The notes beneath the pieces were generated by a model. That model was given only the letters and a program-made list of their open reading frames with translations, did not search any database and was not told the DNA's origin. The position numbers were made by a program, and so were the translations under genes. DNA of 64,000 nt from Lishizhenia tianjinensis (lineage in GTDB: Bacteria; Bacteroidota; Bacteroidia; Flavobacteriales_D; Crocinitomicaceae). Position 1 is the first letter of the stretch. Each line of letters begins with the position of its first letter. The stretch spans positions 1 through 64,000 of the forward strand of contig CALQIX020000019.1 in NCBI GenBank assembly GCA_943330745.2. Direction: 5' to 3'. Of this stretch, positions 1 through 9,648 are shown piece after piece.

Positions 1-2
1 AT

Positions 3-344
3 GCAACACCTGCTCAATTACTGGAGAAATTATTGGTGTCACATCTTTCTTTGCAAGAAGGCGATAAAGACATGTTGGTAATGTACCATGAATTTATTTA
101 TTCATTGGGTGGAGAGAAACACCAAATTACATCTTCCATGATCAATATTGGAGAGGACCAAACGTATACATCTATGTCAAATACTGTTGGACTACCGGTG
201 GCAATTGCAGCAAAAATGATTTTGACCGGTGAATTAAAGGAAAAAGGGGTTACGTTGCCGATTAGAAAGGAAGTGTATGAACCCATATTGGCTGAATTAG
301 AACAATTTAATATTCGGTTTCAAGAAGAAGAAACTCCTTTGTAA
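3..344 (+). CDS. Saccharopine dehydrogenase family protein, C-terminal part (5' end outside the window)
   Basis: The open frame is already open at base 3, so only the last 113 or so residues are visible. The visible part has the block GEDQTYTSMSNTVGLPVAIA followed by LPIRKEVYEPILAEL, which I recognise as the conserved C-terminal end of saccharopine dehydrogenase (lysine degradation via saccharopine). The N-terminal NAD-binding Rossmann fold lies outside the window and cannot be checked. The gene ends directly against the next gene (fabD), with no gap before the longest possible fabD frame, so they may share a transcript. Confidence 0.8.
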   Translation, partial: ATPAQLLEKLLVSHLSLQEGDKDMLVMYHEFIYSLGGEKHQITSSMINIGEDQTYTSMSNTVGLPVAIAAKMILTGELKEKGVTLPIRKEVYEPILAELEQFNIRFQEEETPL

Positions 345-368
345 ATGAATCAATCAAAAATTAAAATT

Positions 369-1253
369 ATGAAAGCATATGTTTTTCCGGGCCAAGGGGC
401 TCAATTTTCAGGAATGGGTAACGACCTTTATGAAAAATCAAATCAAGCTAAGGACTTATTTCATGTTGCTAATGAAATTATGGGATTTGACATAACTAAA
501 ATAATGTTTGAAGGGAGTGATGAAGAATTGAAGCAAACAAAAGTAACTCAACCTGCCATTTTTTTACATTCTACTATTTTGGCAACATGTTTAGGAGAAT
601 CATTTTTACCGAATATGGTTGCGGGTCATTCGTTGGGTGAATTTTCTGCTTTGGTTGCCAATCGTGCTATTTCCTTCGAAGATGGATTAAAATTGGTGGC
701 TAAGCGTGCTCAGGCTATGCAAAAAGCATGTGAAATTCAAGCCTCTACCATGGCTGCGATTTTAGGATTAGAGGACGAGATTGTAGAACAAATTTGCGGG
801 GGTATTGATGGTGTGGTAGTACCTGCAAATTATAACTGTCCGGGTCAATTAGTGATTTCAGGAAGTGTTTCTGCTGTTGAAGAAGCGTGTGCAAAACTGA
901 CGGAAGCTGGAGCAAAACGAGCATTGATTTTGCAGGTTGGGGGTGCATTTCATTCACCGCTTATGGAGCCTGCCCGTGAAGAATTGGCAGCAGCAATTGA
1001 GCAAACAGTTTTTAATAACCCAATTTGTCCGGTTTATCAAAATGTTACGGCAAGTGCAGTTTCAAATCCGGATGAGATTAAGAAAAATTTAGTACTTCAA
1101 TTAACAGCACCTGTGCGTTGGACACAAACCATGAAACAAATGCTTGCAGATGGAGCAACAGAGGTGATTGAAGTTGGTCCAGGAAAAGTACTACAGGGCT
1201 TATTTAAGAAGGTGGATCGAGAAATTCAAACAATAAGTGCCTCAATCGAATAG
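369..1253 (+). CDS. fabD: Malonyl-CoA:ACP transacylase
   Basis: Moves the malonyl group from CoA to acyl carrier protein, the first dedicated step of type II fatty acid elongation, in the cytoplasm. The N-terminal FPGQGAQ motif, the nucleophile elbow GHSLGE (Ser88 as numbered from this start) and the second catalytic residue in GGAFHSPLM (His195) are all present. The length of 294 aa is usual for FabD. An in-frame ATG exists 24 bases upstream, at 345, but conserved homology begins at MKAYVFPGQG, so the start at 369 is preferred. The preceding gene ends at 344. Confidence 0.95.
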   Translation: MKAYVFPGQGAQFSGMGNDLYEKSNQAKDLFHVANEIMGFDITKIMFEGSDEELKQTKVTQPAIFLHSTILATCLGESFLPNMVAGHSLGEFSALVANRAISFEDGLKLVAKRAQAMQKACEIQASTMAAILGLEDEIVEQICGGIDGVVVPANYNCPGQLVISGSVSAVEEACAKLTEAGAKRALILQVGGAFHSPLMEPAREELAAAIEQTVFNNPICPVYQNVTASAVSNPDEIKKNLVLQLTAPVRWTQTMKQMLADGATEVIEVGPGKVLQGLFKKVDREIQTISASIE

Positions 1254-1314
1254 TTTATTTATGGAATTCTAAATCAACATGCATCTACTAGTTAAATAAG
1301 TAAATTTAAAGAGT

Positions 1315-2034
1315 ATGAAAAATTGGATGTTCGTGGTATTTTGTTCGGTGATCGGAACCACATTTGGTCAAGTTTCTTTTGGAGATGTTGTTGGTAATGT
1401 ATACGAACCAGGTAAAAAGCAGCCAATTTATGGTGCTCGTTTGATCATTCAAGATCAAGGTAAGAAGTATCAGGCGTCTACTGATGCGGATGGACGATTT
1501 CGAATTACGAGTATTCCGTCAGGTGAATATTTTATGTCAATCATTTATAAAGAGGACACAATGACCGGAATTAGGACAAATATTCCTTTAGAAGGATATT
1601 TCAATGCGGGTGATATCGAATTTGAAGGCAAAGCAGGGGTTAAAACTTTTAATACAATCACAATTAATTCTGGTGATCGAATTAAAATTGGATATGGTGA
1701 AATGCCTGCTCCTGAACTTTCTGCCAAAGAAATTAAACAAAGTGCCAACAAATTCGATGTTAAAAAACTTGCTTCAACAATGACTACAGATGTTCGCATG
1801 ACAGCAGATGGAGATTTGGTGTTTCGTGGCGCGCGAAAGGGAGATATGATTTACATGATTGATGGAATCAAGGCAAATGAAGTATTTAATGTGCCAAGCG
1901 TTGCTATTGGAAGAATGAAGGTATATGCTGGAGCATTACCCGCAAAATATGGAGATACACTTGGAGGAGTTATTATTGTGGAAACCAAATCCTATTTTGA
2001 CTTGTATCGGGAATGGTCCATGGATAATGAATAA
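1315..2034 (+). CDS. Secreted CarboxypepD_reg-like plus TonB-receptor plug-like protein without a beta-barrel
   Basis: A 239-aa protein that starts with a signal peptide (first ~19 residues, ending at TTFGQ). Residues ~25-90 look like the carboxypeptidase-regulatory beta-sandwich that precedes SusC/TonB receptors in Bacteroidota (DADGRFRITSIPSGEY). Residues ~165-230 look like a receptor plug (FRGARKGDMIYMIDGIK, then VYAGALPAKYGDTLGGVIIV). The protein then stops, where a full receptor would continue for ~500 residues of barrel. I see no frameshifted barrel downstream; the next frame is a different protein 9 bases further on. Function unknown; probably periplasmic or outer-membrane associated. 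Confidence 0.7.
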   Translation: MKNWMFVVFCSVIGTTFGQVSFGDVVGNVYEPGKKQPIYGARLIIQDQGKKYQASTDADGRFRITSIPSGEYFMSIIYKEDTMTGIRTNIPLEGYFNAGDIEFEGKAGVKTFNTITINSGDRIKIGYGEMPAPELSAKEIKQSANKFDVKKLASTMTTDVRMTADGDLVFRGARKGDMIYMIDGIKANEVFNVPSVAIGRMKVYAGALPAKYGDTLGGVIIVETKSYFDLYREWSMDNE

Positions 2035-2043
2035 AGGTTTCTT

Positions 2044-2751
2044 ATGAAAGTACAAATTCCTGAACCTTGTCCCCAAAAATGGGAGGAAATGACCTCACTG
2101 AATCAAACGACGAAATTTTGTTCGAATTGTTCTAAAAGCATTATCGATTTTTCCGTCCAATCTGATCGACAAATTAAAAAGGCAATATATACTAGTCCCG
2201 GTAATTTATGTGGTAAATTCTCTTCGAGTCAACTCAATCGATCATTGGTGAGTAAAGAAAATCACTTTCCAAACTTGAGGGCGATGGTATTAAGCGGATT
2301 GCTTTTAAATGTGACAGCAGACTTAAACGGTCAAGTTGAAATGAAAGCACCCCAGGAGCAATCAATTTCTGCTTCAGATGAATCTTATGTGATTATCAAA
2401 GGAAGAATAAATGACACTATTTCGCCTCAATTAGCAGGAGATTTGAGAGTAGAACTGAATGGCTTTCATTTATATTGTTTACCAAATAGTTCAGGGGATT
2501 TTCAATTACAAGTTCCTAAAAAAAGTGTTCCAGAATTGATTTCATTAACGGTTAGAAAAGGAAATGCTTACAAAGTGTATTCAGATTTGAATCCTAAGGA
2601 ATTTATTGATATTTCCGTTTCTCTTCATCCAATCTATCTGGACAAGAATTTCATAAACGAGCTTCCTATGGTTGGCTATGTGGTTGTAAAACCTAAGTGG
2701 TATCAATTTGGATATAAGATCAGGAGATTATGGAATAGAATTATTCATTAG
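2044..2751 (+). CDS. Hypothetical protein with Bacteroidota N-terminal Cys motif
   Basis: A 235-aa protein. Residues 1-60 have the pattern PCPQKWEEMT ... KFCSNCSKSIIDFS, then NLCGKF and QLNR. I recognise this as a conserved N-terminal module in uncharacterised Flavobacteriia proteins; its two close cysteines (CSNC) could bind metal. A hydrophobic stretch follows at ~residues 80-92 (AMVLSGLLLNV), then a beta-rich region that may be periplasmic. It begins 9 bases after the plug-like protein and is probably co-transcribed with it. No function can be assigned. Confidence 0.65.
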   Translation: MKVQIPEPCPQKWEEMTSLNQTTKFCSNCSKSIIDFSVQSDRQIKKAIYTSPGNLCGKFSSSQLNRSLVSKENHFPNLRAMVLSGLLLNVTADLNGQVEMKAPQEQSISASDESYVIIKGRINDTISPQLAGDLRVELNGFHLYCLPNSSGDFQLQVPKKSVPELISLTVRKGNAYKVYSDLNPKEFIDISVSLHPIYLDKNFINELPMVGYVVVKPKWYQFGYKIRRLWNRIIH

Positions 2752-2767
2752 TTATTTTTACGTTTCA

Positions 2768-2798
2768 TTGGTAGACCAAAAACTAGTACGTATATTTG
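2768..2798 (+). promoter_or_regulatory. Bacteroidota-type promoter (TTG / TATATTTG)
   Basis: TTG at 2768-2770 and TATATTTG at 2791-2798 are separated by 20 bases. This fits the known Bacteroidota -33/-7 pattern TTG-N17-23-TAnnTTTG. It lies 19 bases before the ATG at 2818. Confidence 0.65.
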
Positions 2799-2817
2799 GA
2801 AAACCAAACTAAACTCA

Positions 2818-3978
2818 ATGAAATTAGGCTCACTAAAAATAAGTTTTTTATCCATTCCCATTCTTCTTCTATTTCTTTATTCGTGTAATGAGAAAATCAA
2901 TTATGTGGGAGAGTTTAAGGAAACAGCCGTAATTTATGGTTTATTGGATCATGCGGATACCATTCATTTTATTAAAATAAATCGTGCCTTTATCGGACCT
3001 GGAAATGCCCTAGAAATTGCTCAAATTCCTGATTCGAATTATTTTGATCAAGTCGATGCAACGATATCAGAATACTTGGATGGAAATTTAATTCGCACTT
3101 GGGAACTAAGGGATACGCTAATCCAAAATAAGGATACAAACGGTGTTTTTTATGCGCCTGAACAAAAAGTGTATTATTTTAAGACCCTTCCAACATTGAG
3201 TAGCCCAACATTTGGTACAGTTCAAAATGCATCAAACCCACAACTATCGTCGTTAAAGCCTTATGCTACCTATAAATTGAATGCAGTATTGAATGGGGGA
3301 AAATACACAGTTACTTCTGAAACTGAATTGGTAAATGGAATTGCATCCGCAGCTTCAGGACAGAATTTTACATTCAAGTTTGCCGATAGCCCGGTAGAAT
3401 ATTTAACCGCAGGATTAACCGTTTCAAATACAGGAAATTCATATGTAATGAATGCTCAAATGGATATCGAATTCAATGAGTTTATTGGCTCCACATCCAC
3501 CGTGAAATCAGTGAATTGGCGCATTGGGGAATATGATGTTAATCCCTCTGATTCTAGAACATTTTCGGTCTTGGGAAAAACATTTTATGAGTTGATTAAT
3601 ACAAATTGCACCAATGATCCCGCCATTACAAAACGCACTTTTAAAGGTATGTGGATTACTTTTACGGGTGGAGCGGAAGAATTGTACAATTACATGATCG
3701 TCAATAAACCAGCTTCTACTTTGGCTCAATCCAAACCATCGTACACGAATTTATCCATTAACAATGGTGGTAAAGTGGTCGGTGTTTTTTCGTCCAGACA
3801 AACCGTTAAATTTTACAAGCCATTTTCGGTAGGGTCTGCACAAGCCTACATTCGGGCAATTGATAAAAAAAGTACACGCGAATTGTGTCAAGGACCAATC
3901 AATTTTGGCAAGCTATTCTGCTCTGATCATCCAGGAGATAATATCGTAAATCAAGAGGAAGCATTTGCCTGTCAGTAA
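2818..3978 (+). CDS. Putative lipoprotein of unknown function
   Basis: A 386-aa protein with a lipoprotein signal peptide: hydrophobic residues 8-21 followed by a lipobox ending LYSC (Cys ~23). The rest is beta-rich, with no catalytic motif that I recognise. It resembles the general layout of large surface lipoproteins of Bacteroidota (such as DUF4249-like families), but I cannot confirm that. It has its own TAnnTTTG promoter and ends 9 bases before priA, so priA may be read from the same transcript. Confidence 0.6.
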   Translation: MKLGSLKISFLSIPILLLFLYSCNEKINYVGEFKETAVIYGLLDHADTIHFIKINRAFIGPGNALEIAQIPDSNYFDQVDATISEYLDGNLIRTWELRDTLIQNKDTNGVFYAPEQKVYYFKTLPTLSSPTFGTVQNASNPQLSSLKPYATYKLNAVLNGGKYTVTSETELVNGIASAASGQNFTFKFADSPVEYLTAGLTVSNTGNSYVMNAQMDIEFNEFIGSTSTVKSVNWRIGEYDVNPSDSRTFSVLGKTFYELINTNCTNDPAITKRTFKGMWITFTGGAEELYNYMIVNKPASTLAQSKPSYTNLSINNGGKVVGVFSSRQTVKFYKPFSVGSAQAYIRAIDKKSTRELCQGPINFGKLFCSDHPGDNIVNQEEAFACQ

Positions 3979-3987
3979 AGTGTTTTC

Positions 3988-6468
3988 ATGAGCGAAAGAA
4001 AGACTTTTTTTGCAGACATACTACTTCCTGTTCCTATTCATCAGGTTTTTACCTACCGTATTCCTTTTGAACTCAATGATCAGCTGCAATTTGGAGTTCG
4101 CGTAATCGTTCCTTTTGGTAGATCCAAGTTACTCACCGGAATTGTGACCGAAATTCATGAGCGAGTCCCTGAAGCCTACCAGGCCAAGTTTATTGAGCAT
4201 GTGTTAGATGAATTTCCAATTGTAACTTCCAAACAATTTCAATTTTGGAAATGGATTTCCTCTTATTATATGGCTCCACTGGGCGATGTAATGAATGCTT
4301 CTTTACCAGCAAACTTTAAACTTTCCAGTGAATCTAAGGTCGTTTTACATCCTGATTTTGAGAATGACCAGCACCTAGATGAGCGCGAACAGACTATTGT
4401 GGATTCCTTGCATGCCAATGATCAAATGGATTTAAAGGAATTGTCGGCAGTATTGGGAATAAAAACCATTCAGCCAGTGATCAAAAAAATGATTGAGAAA
4501 CGGATTATTTTATCCATTGAGGCACTGAATGAACGATTTACGCCTAAGTCCATTGTATGCTATACCTTGACGGATACTTTTACCGATAACGAATTATTAA
4601 CCAGTTTTATATCTGGCTTGGAATCAAAAGCAAGTTCCCGAAAACAATTGGAAGCATTGTTAACCGTTTTGAGTGATGGTAAATACCAGGGGAATTCCAT
4701 GCAGCCGGTTGCCCGTAAAGAGTTAGTTGAAAAAGGGGTGAGTTTATCCGCTTTACAAACATTGGAGCGAAATGGAATTTTAGAGACGCGGCGCATAGAG
4801 GTGAGTAGATTGAACGCCGCGAATTTTGAATTGAAGCAAAAAAAATCACTTACACCGGCACAACAACAGGCGTTGGATGAAGTACGTGAATGTCAAAAAA
4901 CGCACATTGTAACTTTGCTTCATGGTGTAACAGGCTCTGGAAAAACGGAGTTATATGTGGAGTTGATTGAGGAACAACTAGCCAATGAGAAACAGGTATT
5001 GTATCTGATTCCTGAAATTGCCTTAACAACGCAACTTATTGAACGGCTTTCTGCTTATTTTGGAGAACAAATAGGGGTATATCATTCGAAATTTAATCAA
5101 AATGAACGGGTAGAGATTTGGAATACGGTATTGGCGAATGATCCCAATAAGTTTCGATTAATAATCGGTGCACGATCTTCCGTTTTTCTTCCGTATCAAG
5201 AGTTAGGGTTGATTATTGTGGATGAAGAGCATGAAAATACGTTCAAACAAATGGATCCGTCCCCTCGATATAATGCAAGAGATGCAGCCATAGTTTTAGG
5301 ACATCTTCATAAAGCAAAAGTACTTTTGGGTACAGCCACTCCTTCCATTGAAAGTTATACAAATGCATTAGATGGAAAATATGGCCTGGTGGAGTTATCA
5401 GAGCGCTATTTAGGATTGAAATTGCCGGAGATTTTTTGCGCTAATATTCGAACGGAAAAAAAGAATAAAAGCATGCATTCGCATTTTAGCAGCCAATTAA
5501 TGGATGGAATAAACGAAGCGCTGAATGCAGGAGAACAAGTTATTTTGTTTCAAAATAGAAGAGGATATACGCCAATGTGGTCTTGTGAAGTATGTGCTTG
5601 GACTCCACGTTGCAAGAATTGTGATGTTTCCATGACTTATCATAAGCATACAAATTCCTTGAAATGTCATTATTGCGGACATGTATCTGCGCCGGTTGGT
5701 AGTTGTGGCGCTTGTGGAAGTAACCGGTTAAAAATGGTTGGGTTCGGCACCGAGAAAATTGAGGATGAATTGAGTTTGTTTTTACCGAATACCATCATTA
5801 AACGCTTGGATCTAGACTCAACACGTTCTAAAAATGCCTACGAAACAATTATCCATGACTTCGAGAATAGACAAATACATATTTTGGTTGGAACCCAAAT
5901 GATTACCAAAGGCTTGGATTTTGATAACGTTGGTTTGGTGGGGATATTAGATGCTGATATGTTGTTGAATCGACCGGATTACAGAGCGTTTGAGCGCGCT
6001 TTTCAGTTGATGGTTCAAGTAGCGGGTAGGGCAGGACGGAAAAATAAAAAAGGAAAAGTGATTATTCAAACATCCAACCCAGATCAATGGGTGCTGGGTC
6101 GTGTAATGGAGCATGATTTCAAAGGGTTTTATGAAACGGAGATTCAGGAACGAAAACTTTTCTTTTATCCGCCTTACTATAAAATGATACATCTTACGCT
6201 TCGAAATACGGATGAACGAAAACTAAATGCAGCAGCGCAGAATTTAACAGACAAATTGCGTCTAGTTTTCAAGGAACGTGTTGTTGGACCAGAGTTTCCA
6301 TTAATAAAACGCATTCAGAATTTTTTCATCAAAGAAATTAAAATCAAAATTGAAAAGGATGCCTCAGATCGGAAAGTAAAGGAGAAAATTCAAGAAATGA
6401 TTGATCTTTTTTATGCCGAAGCAGATAATAAATCCAGTCGATTATCAATCGATGTGGATCCGTATTGA
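3988..6468 (+). CDS. priA: Primosomal replication helicase PriA (N')
   Basis: Superfamily 2 DNA helicase that restarts stalled forks by recognising them and loading the replicative helicase. An N-terminal 3'-DNA-binding domain starts at residue ~5. Walker A GVTGSGKT is at ~313-320, the DEEH box at ~412-415, and TATPS follows. A zinc region at ~530-580 contains eight cysteines in CxxC pairs (CEVC, CKNC, CHYC, CGAC). Then comes the C-terminal helicase lobe, with GTQMITKGLDF and QVAGRAGR. At 826 aa it is of typical full length. It starts with an ATG 9 bases after the preceding stop. Confidence 0.96.
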   Translation: MSERKTFFADILLPVPIHQVFTYRIPFELNDQLQFGVRVIVPFGRSKLLTGIVTEIHERVPEAYQAKFIEHVLDEFPIVTSKQFQFWKWISSYYMAPLGDVMNASLPANFKLSSESKVVLHPDFENDQHLDEREQTIVDSLHANDQMDLKELSAVLGIKTIQPVIKKMIEKRIILSIEALNERFTPKSIVCYTLTDTFTDNELLTSFISGLESKASSRKQLEALLTVLSDGKYQGNSMQPVARKELVEKGVSLSALQTLERNGILETRRIEVSRLNAANFELKQKKSLTPAQQQALDEVRECQKTHIVTLLHGVTGSGKTELYVELIEEQLANEKQVLYLIPEIALTTQLIERLSAYFGEQIGVYHSKFNQNERVEIWNTVLANDPNKFRLIIGARSSVFLPYQELGLIIVDEEHENTFKQMDPSPRYNARDAAIVLGHLHKAKVLLGTATPSIESYTNALDGKYGLVELSERYLGLKLPEIFCANIRTEKKNKSMHSHFSSQLMDGINEALNAGEQVILFQNRRGYTPMWSCEVCAWTPRCKNCDVSMTYHKHTNSLKCHYCGHVSAPVGSCGACGSNRLKMVGFGTEKIEDELSLFLPNTIIKRLDLDSTRSKNAYETIIHDFENRQIHILVGTQMITKGLDFDNVGLVGILDADMLLNRPDYRAFERAFQLMVQVAGRAGRKNKKGKVIIQTSNPDQWVLGRVMEHDFKGFYETEIQERKLFFYPPYYKMIHLTLRNTDERKLNAAAQNLTDKLRLVFKERVVGPEFPLIKRIQNFFIKEIKIKIEKDASDRKVKEKIQEMIDLFYAEADNKSSRLSIDVDPY

Positions 6469-6496
6469 TCATAAACAGTTAAAATAGATTGATTAT

Positions 6497-6530
6497 TTGG
6501 TACGAATTACCCCATCAATTACTATATTTG
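6497..6530 (+). promoter_or_regulatory. Bacteroidota-type promoter upstream of the DUF4143 ATPase
   Basis: TTG at 6497-6499 and TATATTTG at 6523-6530, spaced 23 bases, the upper end of the known range. It lies 16 bases before the ATG at 6547. Confidence 0.55.
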
Positions 6531-6546
6531 TACTAATTATTTGATT

Positions 6547-7710
6547 ATGTTTAAGCGGGATATTCAGGATTTATTGATTTATTACAGCAAGCAATTTAGG
6601 TCTGTTTTACTTGTTGGGCCGAGGCAATCAGGAAAAACGACTTTAGCAAAAACTGTTTTTCCGAAGAAAAAATATGTGTCACTAGAAAATCCAGATGAAC
6701 GAAATTTGGCAATTTCTGATCCTCGAGGATTTTTAAATAGATATCCAGATGGCGCTATCTTGGATGAGGTGCAGCGTGTTCCTGAAATATTGAATTACTT
6801 ACAAGAAATACTGGATCAAACAACAGAGGATGGGTTGTTTATTTTAACAGGGAGTAATAATTTATTGCTGCAGGAAAATGTTAGCCAAACACTTGCTGGA
6901 AGAATTGGAGTGATTGATTTATATCCATTGAGTTTTCGGGAACTAGATACTGAAAAAAAAGACTTTTCGTTAAATAAATGGATTTTAAAAGGTTTTTATC
7001 CGGAGGTGCATCAAAAAAATAGAAATCCTGAAATTTGGTACCAATCATACCTTCGAACCTACGTTGAACGAGATGTTCGACAAGTTCGTAACATTGAAAA
7101 CGCAATGCTTTTTCTGAAATTCGTTCGAATGTGCGCTGGTCGTGTTGGCCAAACAGTTAATATGGTAGCCTTAAGTAATGATTGTGGTATTGATAAAAAA
7201 ACGGTCGAATCTTGGTTATCTGTTTTGGAGAAAACATTTGTAATAAAATTACTTCAGCCATATTTTAATAATTTCAATAAGCGCTTAGTTAAAACACCTA
7301 AGTTGTATTTTGTTGATACAGGATTGGCTTGTTCACTCTTGTCAATTCGGAAAGAAACAGAATTAGAAGTTTCTCATTTTCGAGGGAGTTTAGTGGAAAA
7401 TTTTATTGTTATGGAATGCATAAAAAATAACGCTAACTTCAATTTGGGTCAGAATTTTTATTTTTGGCGAGATAATAAGGGGTTAGAAATTGATCTAATC
7501 GTCCAAACAGCTAATCAACTTGAAGCTATAGAGATTAAATCTTCCCAAACATTTTCAAATGATTTTTTAAAAGGGTTAAGGAAATTTGTTGATATTACTG
7601 GAGCACCATGTGGTACGCTAATTTATAATGGTGATATGGAATTTACATCATCCGACCAATTAGACATATCGAACTGGAAAACCTTTATTAAAAAATACAA
7701 CCCTAAATAG
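6547..7710 (+). CDS. AAA_14/DUF4143 family ATP-binding protein
   Basis: An ATPase of the widespread family that pairs an N-terminal P-loop domain (GPRQSGKTT near residue 25, Walker B GAILDEVQ near 70, sensor LTGSNN) with a C-terminal DUF4143 region. DUF4143 has a possible nuclease-like fold; here it includes WRDNKGLEIDLIV and AIEIKSS, reminiscent of a D...ExK arrangement. The length of 388 aa is normal. The physiological role of this family is poorly known; such genes are often horizontally mobile. ATG at 6547 is preferred to the TTG six bases upstream. It has its own promoter and converges with the next gene. Confidence 0.85.
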   Translation: MFKRDIQDLLIYYSKQFRSVLLVGPRQSGKTTLAKTVFPKKKYVSLENPDERNLAISDPRGFLNRYPDGAILDEVQRVPEILNYLQEILDQTTEDGLFILTGSNNLLLQENVSQTLAGRIGVIDLYPLSFRELDTEKKDFSLNKWILKGFYPEVHQKNRNPEIWYQSYLRTYVERDVRQVRNIENAMLFLKFVRMCAGRVGQTVNMVALSNDCGIDKKTVESWLSVLEKTFVIKLLQPYFNNFNKRLVKTPKLYFVDTGLACSLLSIRKETELEVSHFRGSLVENFIVMECIKNNANFNLGQNFYFWRDNKGLEIDLIVQTANQLEAIEIKSSQTFSNDFLKGLRKFVDITGAPCGTLIYNGDMEFTSSDQLDISNWKTFIKKYNPK

Positions 7711-7758
7711 ATTGAATTTATTGTTCAATTTATTAACGATCTAGCAGCGTAGAAAAAA

Positions 7759-8232
7759 TTAAAACTTTAAAATATTCTTTAACCCTAACTCTTTCGGTGA
7801 AACCGTTTTTTCATAGGTGACAGGGAATTTCTTGGAGATAAAATAAACTCCGCCTTTCACTTTTCCATCAATTTTTATATTTATTTTCTCTTTACGCATC
7901 AATAACACCAATCCCATCATGGCTCCGTCAGCCATGTCAAAACGCAACGGTACTTCTAGCTGAGTATCTTTTTTGCGTTTCATTTTTTGGGTTTTCTCCA
8001 AATTAAGTGTCCCATACAATTTATCTTCTGCATAGATTGAAACTTTAGAAGGTTTTACTTTTAGGGCATACGAGTTTGGGTTGTAAACAGTAGCTTTCAA
8101 CTTGAATTTAATTTGGTTGCCATCCATGCCATCAAAAGTATATCCATCCATACTTTTAAATTCGGGTTCTTTAAAAGTAACGCAAGAACTTAATCCTGCG
8201 ATGAGTGCCAAGAGCGTGAGGAATTTTATCAT
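7759..8232 (-). CDS. LEA type 2-like lipoprotein
   Basis: A 157-aa protein with a lipoprotein signal (lipobox LSSC at ~residue 17). It has a single beta-sandwich domain with the phrase KATVYNPNSYALKV, typical of LEA14-like (water-stress/hypersensitive-response) domains in Bacteroidota lipoproteins. It probably sits in the periplasm, anchored to a membrane. The stop of the upstream dipeptidase gene lies 1 base away, so the two form an operon. No precise function is known for the family. Confidence 0.75.
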   Translation of the reverse strand: MIKFLTLLALIAGLSSCVTFKEPEFKSMDGYTFDGMDGNQIKFKLKATVYNPNSYALKVKPSKVSIYAEDKLYGTLNLEKTQKMKRKKDTQLEVPLRFDMADGAMMGLVLLMRKEKINIKIDGKVKGGVYFISKKFPVTYEKTVSPKELGLKNILKF

Positions 8233-8233
8233 G

Positions 8234-9622
8234 TTACTTAGTTAATTCGGTATAGTAATGGTAAAAGTAAGGAATGGTTTCAATTCCTTTGTAAAAATTA
8301 AATAAGCCAAAATGTTCGTTTGGAGAATGGATGGCGTCACTGTCTAGACCAAAGCCCATTAAAATTGTTTTCAATCCAAGTTCTTTTTCAAACATGGCAA
8401 CTATTGGAATACTTCCACCACTTCTCACTGGAATTGGTTTTTTACCAAACGATTTTTCATAAGCCAAACTTGCTGCTTTGTATCCAACAGAGTCAATGGG
8501 TGTAACTGCTGCTTCACCTCCGTGATGTGGTTTTACTTTTACGCGCACCCCTTTTGGAGCAATCGATTCAAAATGAGTAAGAAATAGGTTTGTAATTTCC
8601 TCTGGATCTTGGTCGGGAACAAGGCGCATGGAGATTTTCGCGAAAGCTTGGGAAGCAATTACTGTTTTTGCTCCTTCTCCCGTATATCCTCCCCACATGC
8701 CATTTACATCCAATGTTGGACGAATTGATCCTCGTTCCATGGTTGAATAGCCAGCTTCTCCCATTGTTTCCTCGATGTCAAGCGCTTTGCAATATGCTTC
8801 GTGCGAAAAAGGTGCTTTGGCCATTTCTGCTCTTTCTTCGTCTGATAATTCTATTACTTTATCATAGAAACCTGGAATAGTGATTTTTCCAGTTGAATCA
8901 TGCAACGATGCAATCATTTGCGCCAAAACATTAATTGGGTTGGCAACGCATCCACCATATAATCCAGAGTGTAAATCTCGGTTTGGTCCCGTTACTTCTA
9001 CTTCCACATAGCTCAATCCGCGCAAACCAGTGGTAATGGAAGGTACATCATTGGCCAGCATTCCGGTATCCGAAACTAAAATGATATCAGCTTTTAATCT
9101 GTCTTTTTCGTTTTTCACAAAAATCGCTAGGTTTTCGCTACCCACTTCTTCTTCACCTTCAATCATGAATTTCACGTTACACGGAAGTTCATTTGCCGCC
9201 AACATGGATTCTACCGCTTTAACATGCATGAACATTTGACCTTTATCGTCACATGCACCACGGGCAAATATGGCTCCTTGAGGGTGTTTTTCAGTGGTTT
9301 TAATAACTGGTTCAAAAGCGGGAGACGTCCACAAATCCAAGGGATCAGCAGGCTGCACATCATAATGACCATAAACCAAAATAGTTGGCTTGGTAGGATC
9401 TATGATTTTTTCTCCATAAACAATTGGATTTCCAGCTGTTTGACATATTTCTACTTTGTCTATTCCAATGTTGGTTAACCCTTGCGCTAGCGACTCAGCA
9501 CATTTTTGCACTTCGTTTTTGTAGGTAGGATCTGCAGAAATGGAAGGGATTTTTAGAAGATCAATTAACTCGGATAAGTATCGTTCTTTGTTTGATTCTG
9601 AAAAGTGTTGTGTTTGATTCAT
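8234..9622 (-). CDS. M20 family metallo-dipeptidase
   Basis: A 462-aa zinc peptidase of the M20 dipeptidase group. The first metal site is VYGHYDVQP (His86, Asp88), the bridging Asp is in RGACDDKG (~125), and the catalytic Glu is in EGEEEVGS (~156-158). The dimerisation lid domain and the final metal His (DAIHSPNE) follow. Family members hydrolyse dipeptides, or sometimes acylated amino acids; the substrate cannot be told here. It is the first gene of a two-gene operon with the LEA-like lipoprotein. Confidence 0.9.
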   Translation of the reverse strand: MNQTQHFSESNKERYLSELIDLLKIPSISADPTYKNEVQKCAESLAQGLTNIGIDKVEICQTAGNPIVYGEKIIDPTKPTILVYGHYDVQPADPLDLWTSPAFEPVIKTTEKHPQGAIFARGACDDKGQMFMHVKAVESMLAANELPCNVKFMIEGEEEVGSENLAIFVKNEKDRLKADIILVSDTGMLANDVPSITTGLRGLSYVEVEVTGPNRDLHSGLYGGCVANPINVLAQMIASLHDSTGKITIPGFYDKVIELSDEERAEMAKAPFSHEAYCKALDIEETMGEAGYSTMERGSIRPTLDVNGMWGGYTGEGAKTVIASQAFAKISMRLVPDQDPEEITNLFLTHFESIAPKGVRVKVKPHHGGEAAVTPIDSVGYKAASLAYEKSFGKKPIPVRSGGSIPIVAMFEKELGLKTILMGFGLDSDAIHSPNEHFGLFNFYKGIETIPYFYHYYTELTK

Positions 9623-9648
9623 TTTTTTTCAATTACAAGTTTTACATG

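Noticed and set aside
6547..7710. The DUF4143 ATPase as part of a second mobile element
   Set aside because: Such genes are often mobile, but here there are no flanking repeats, integrase or tRNA, so the claim is not supported.
7711..7729. A terminator hairpin after the DUF4143 ATPase (ATTGAA/TTCAAT)
   Set aside because: A 6-base AT-rich stem without a clear T-run is too weak to call.
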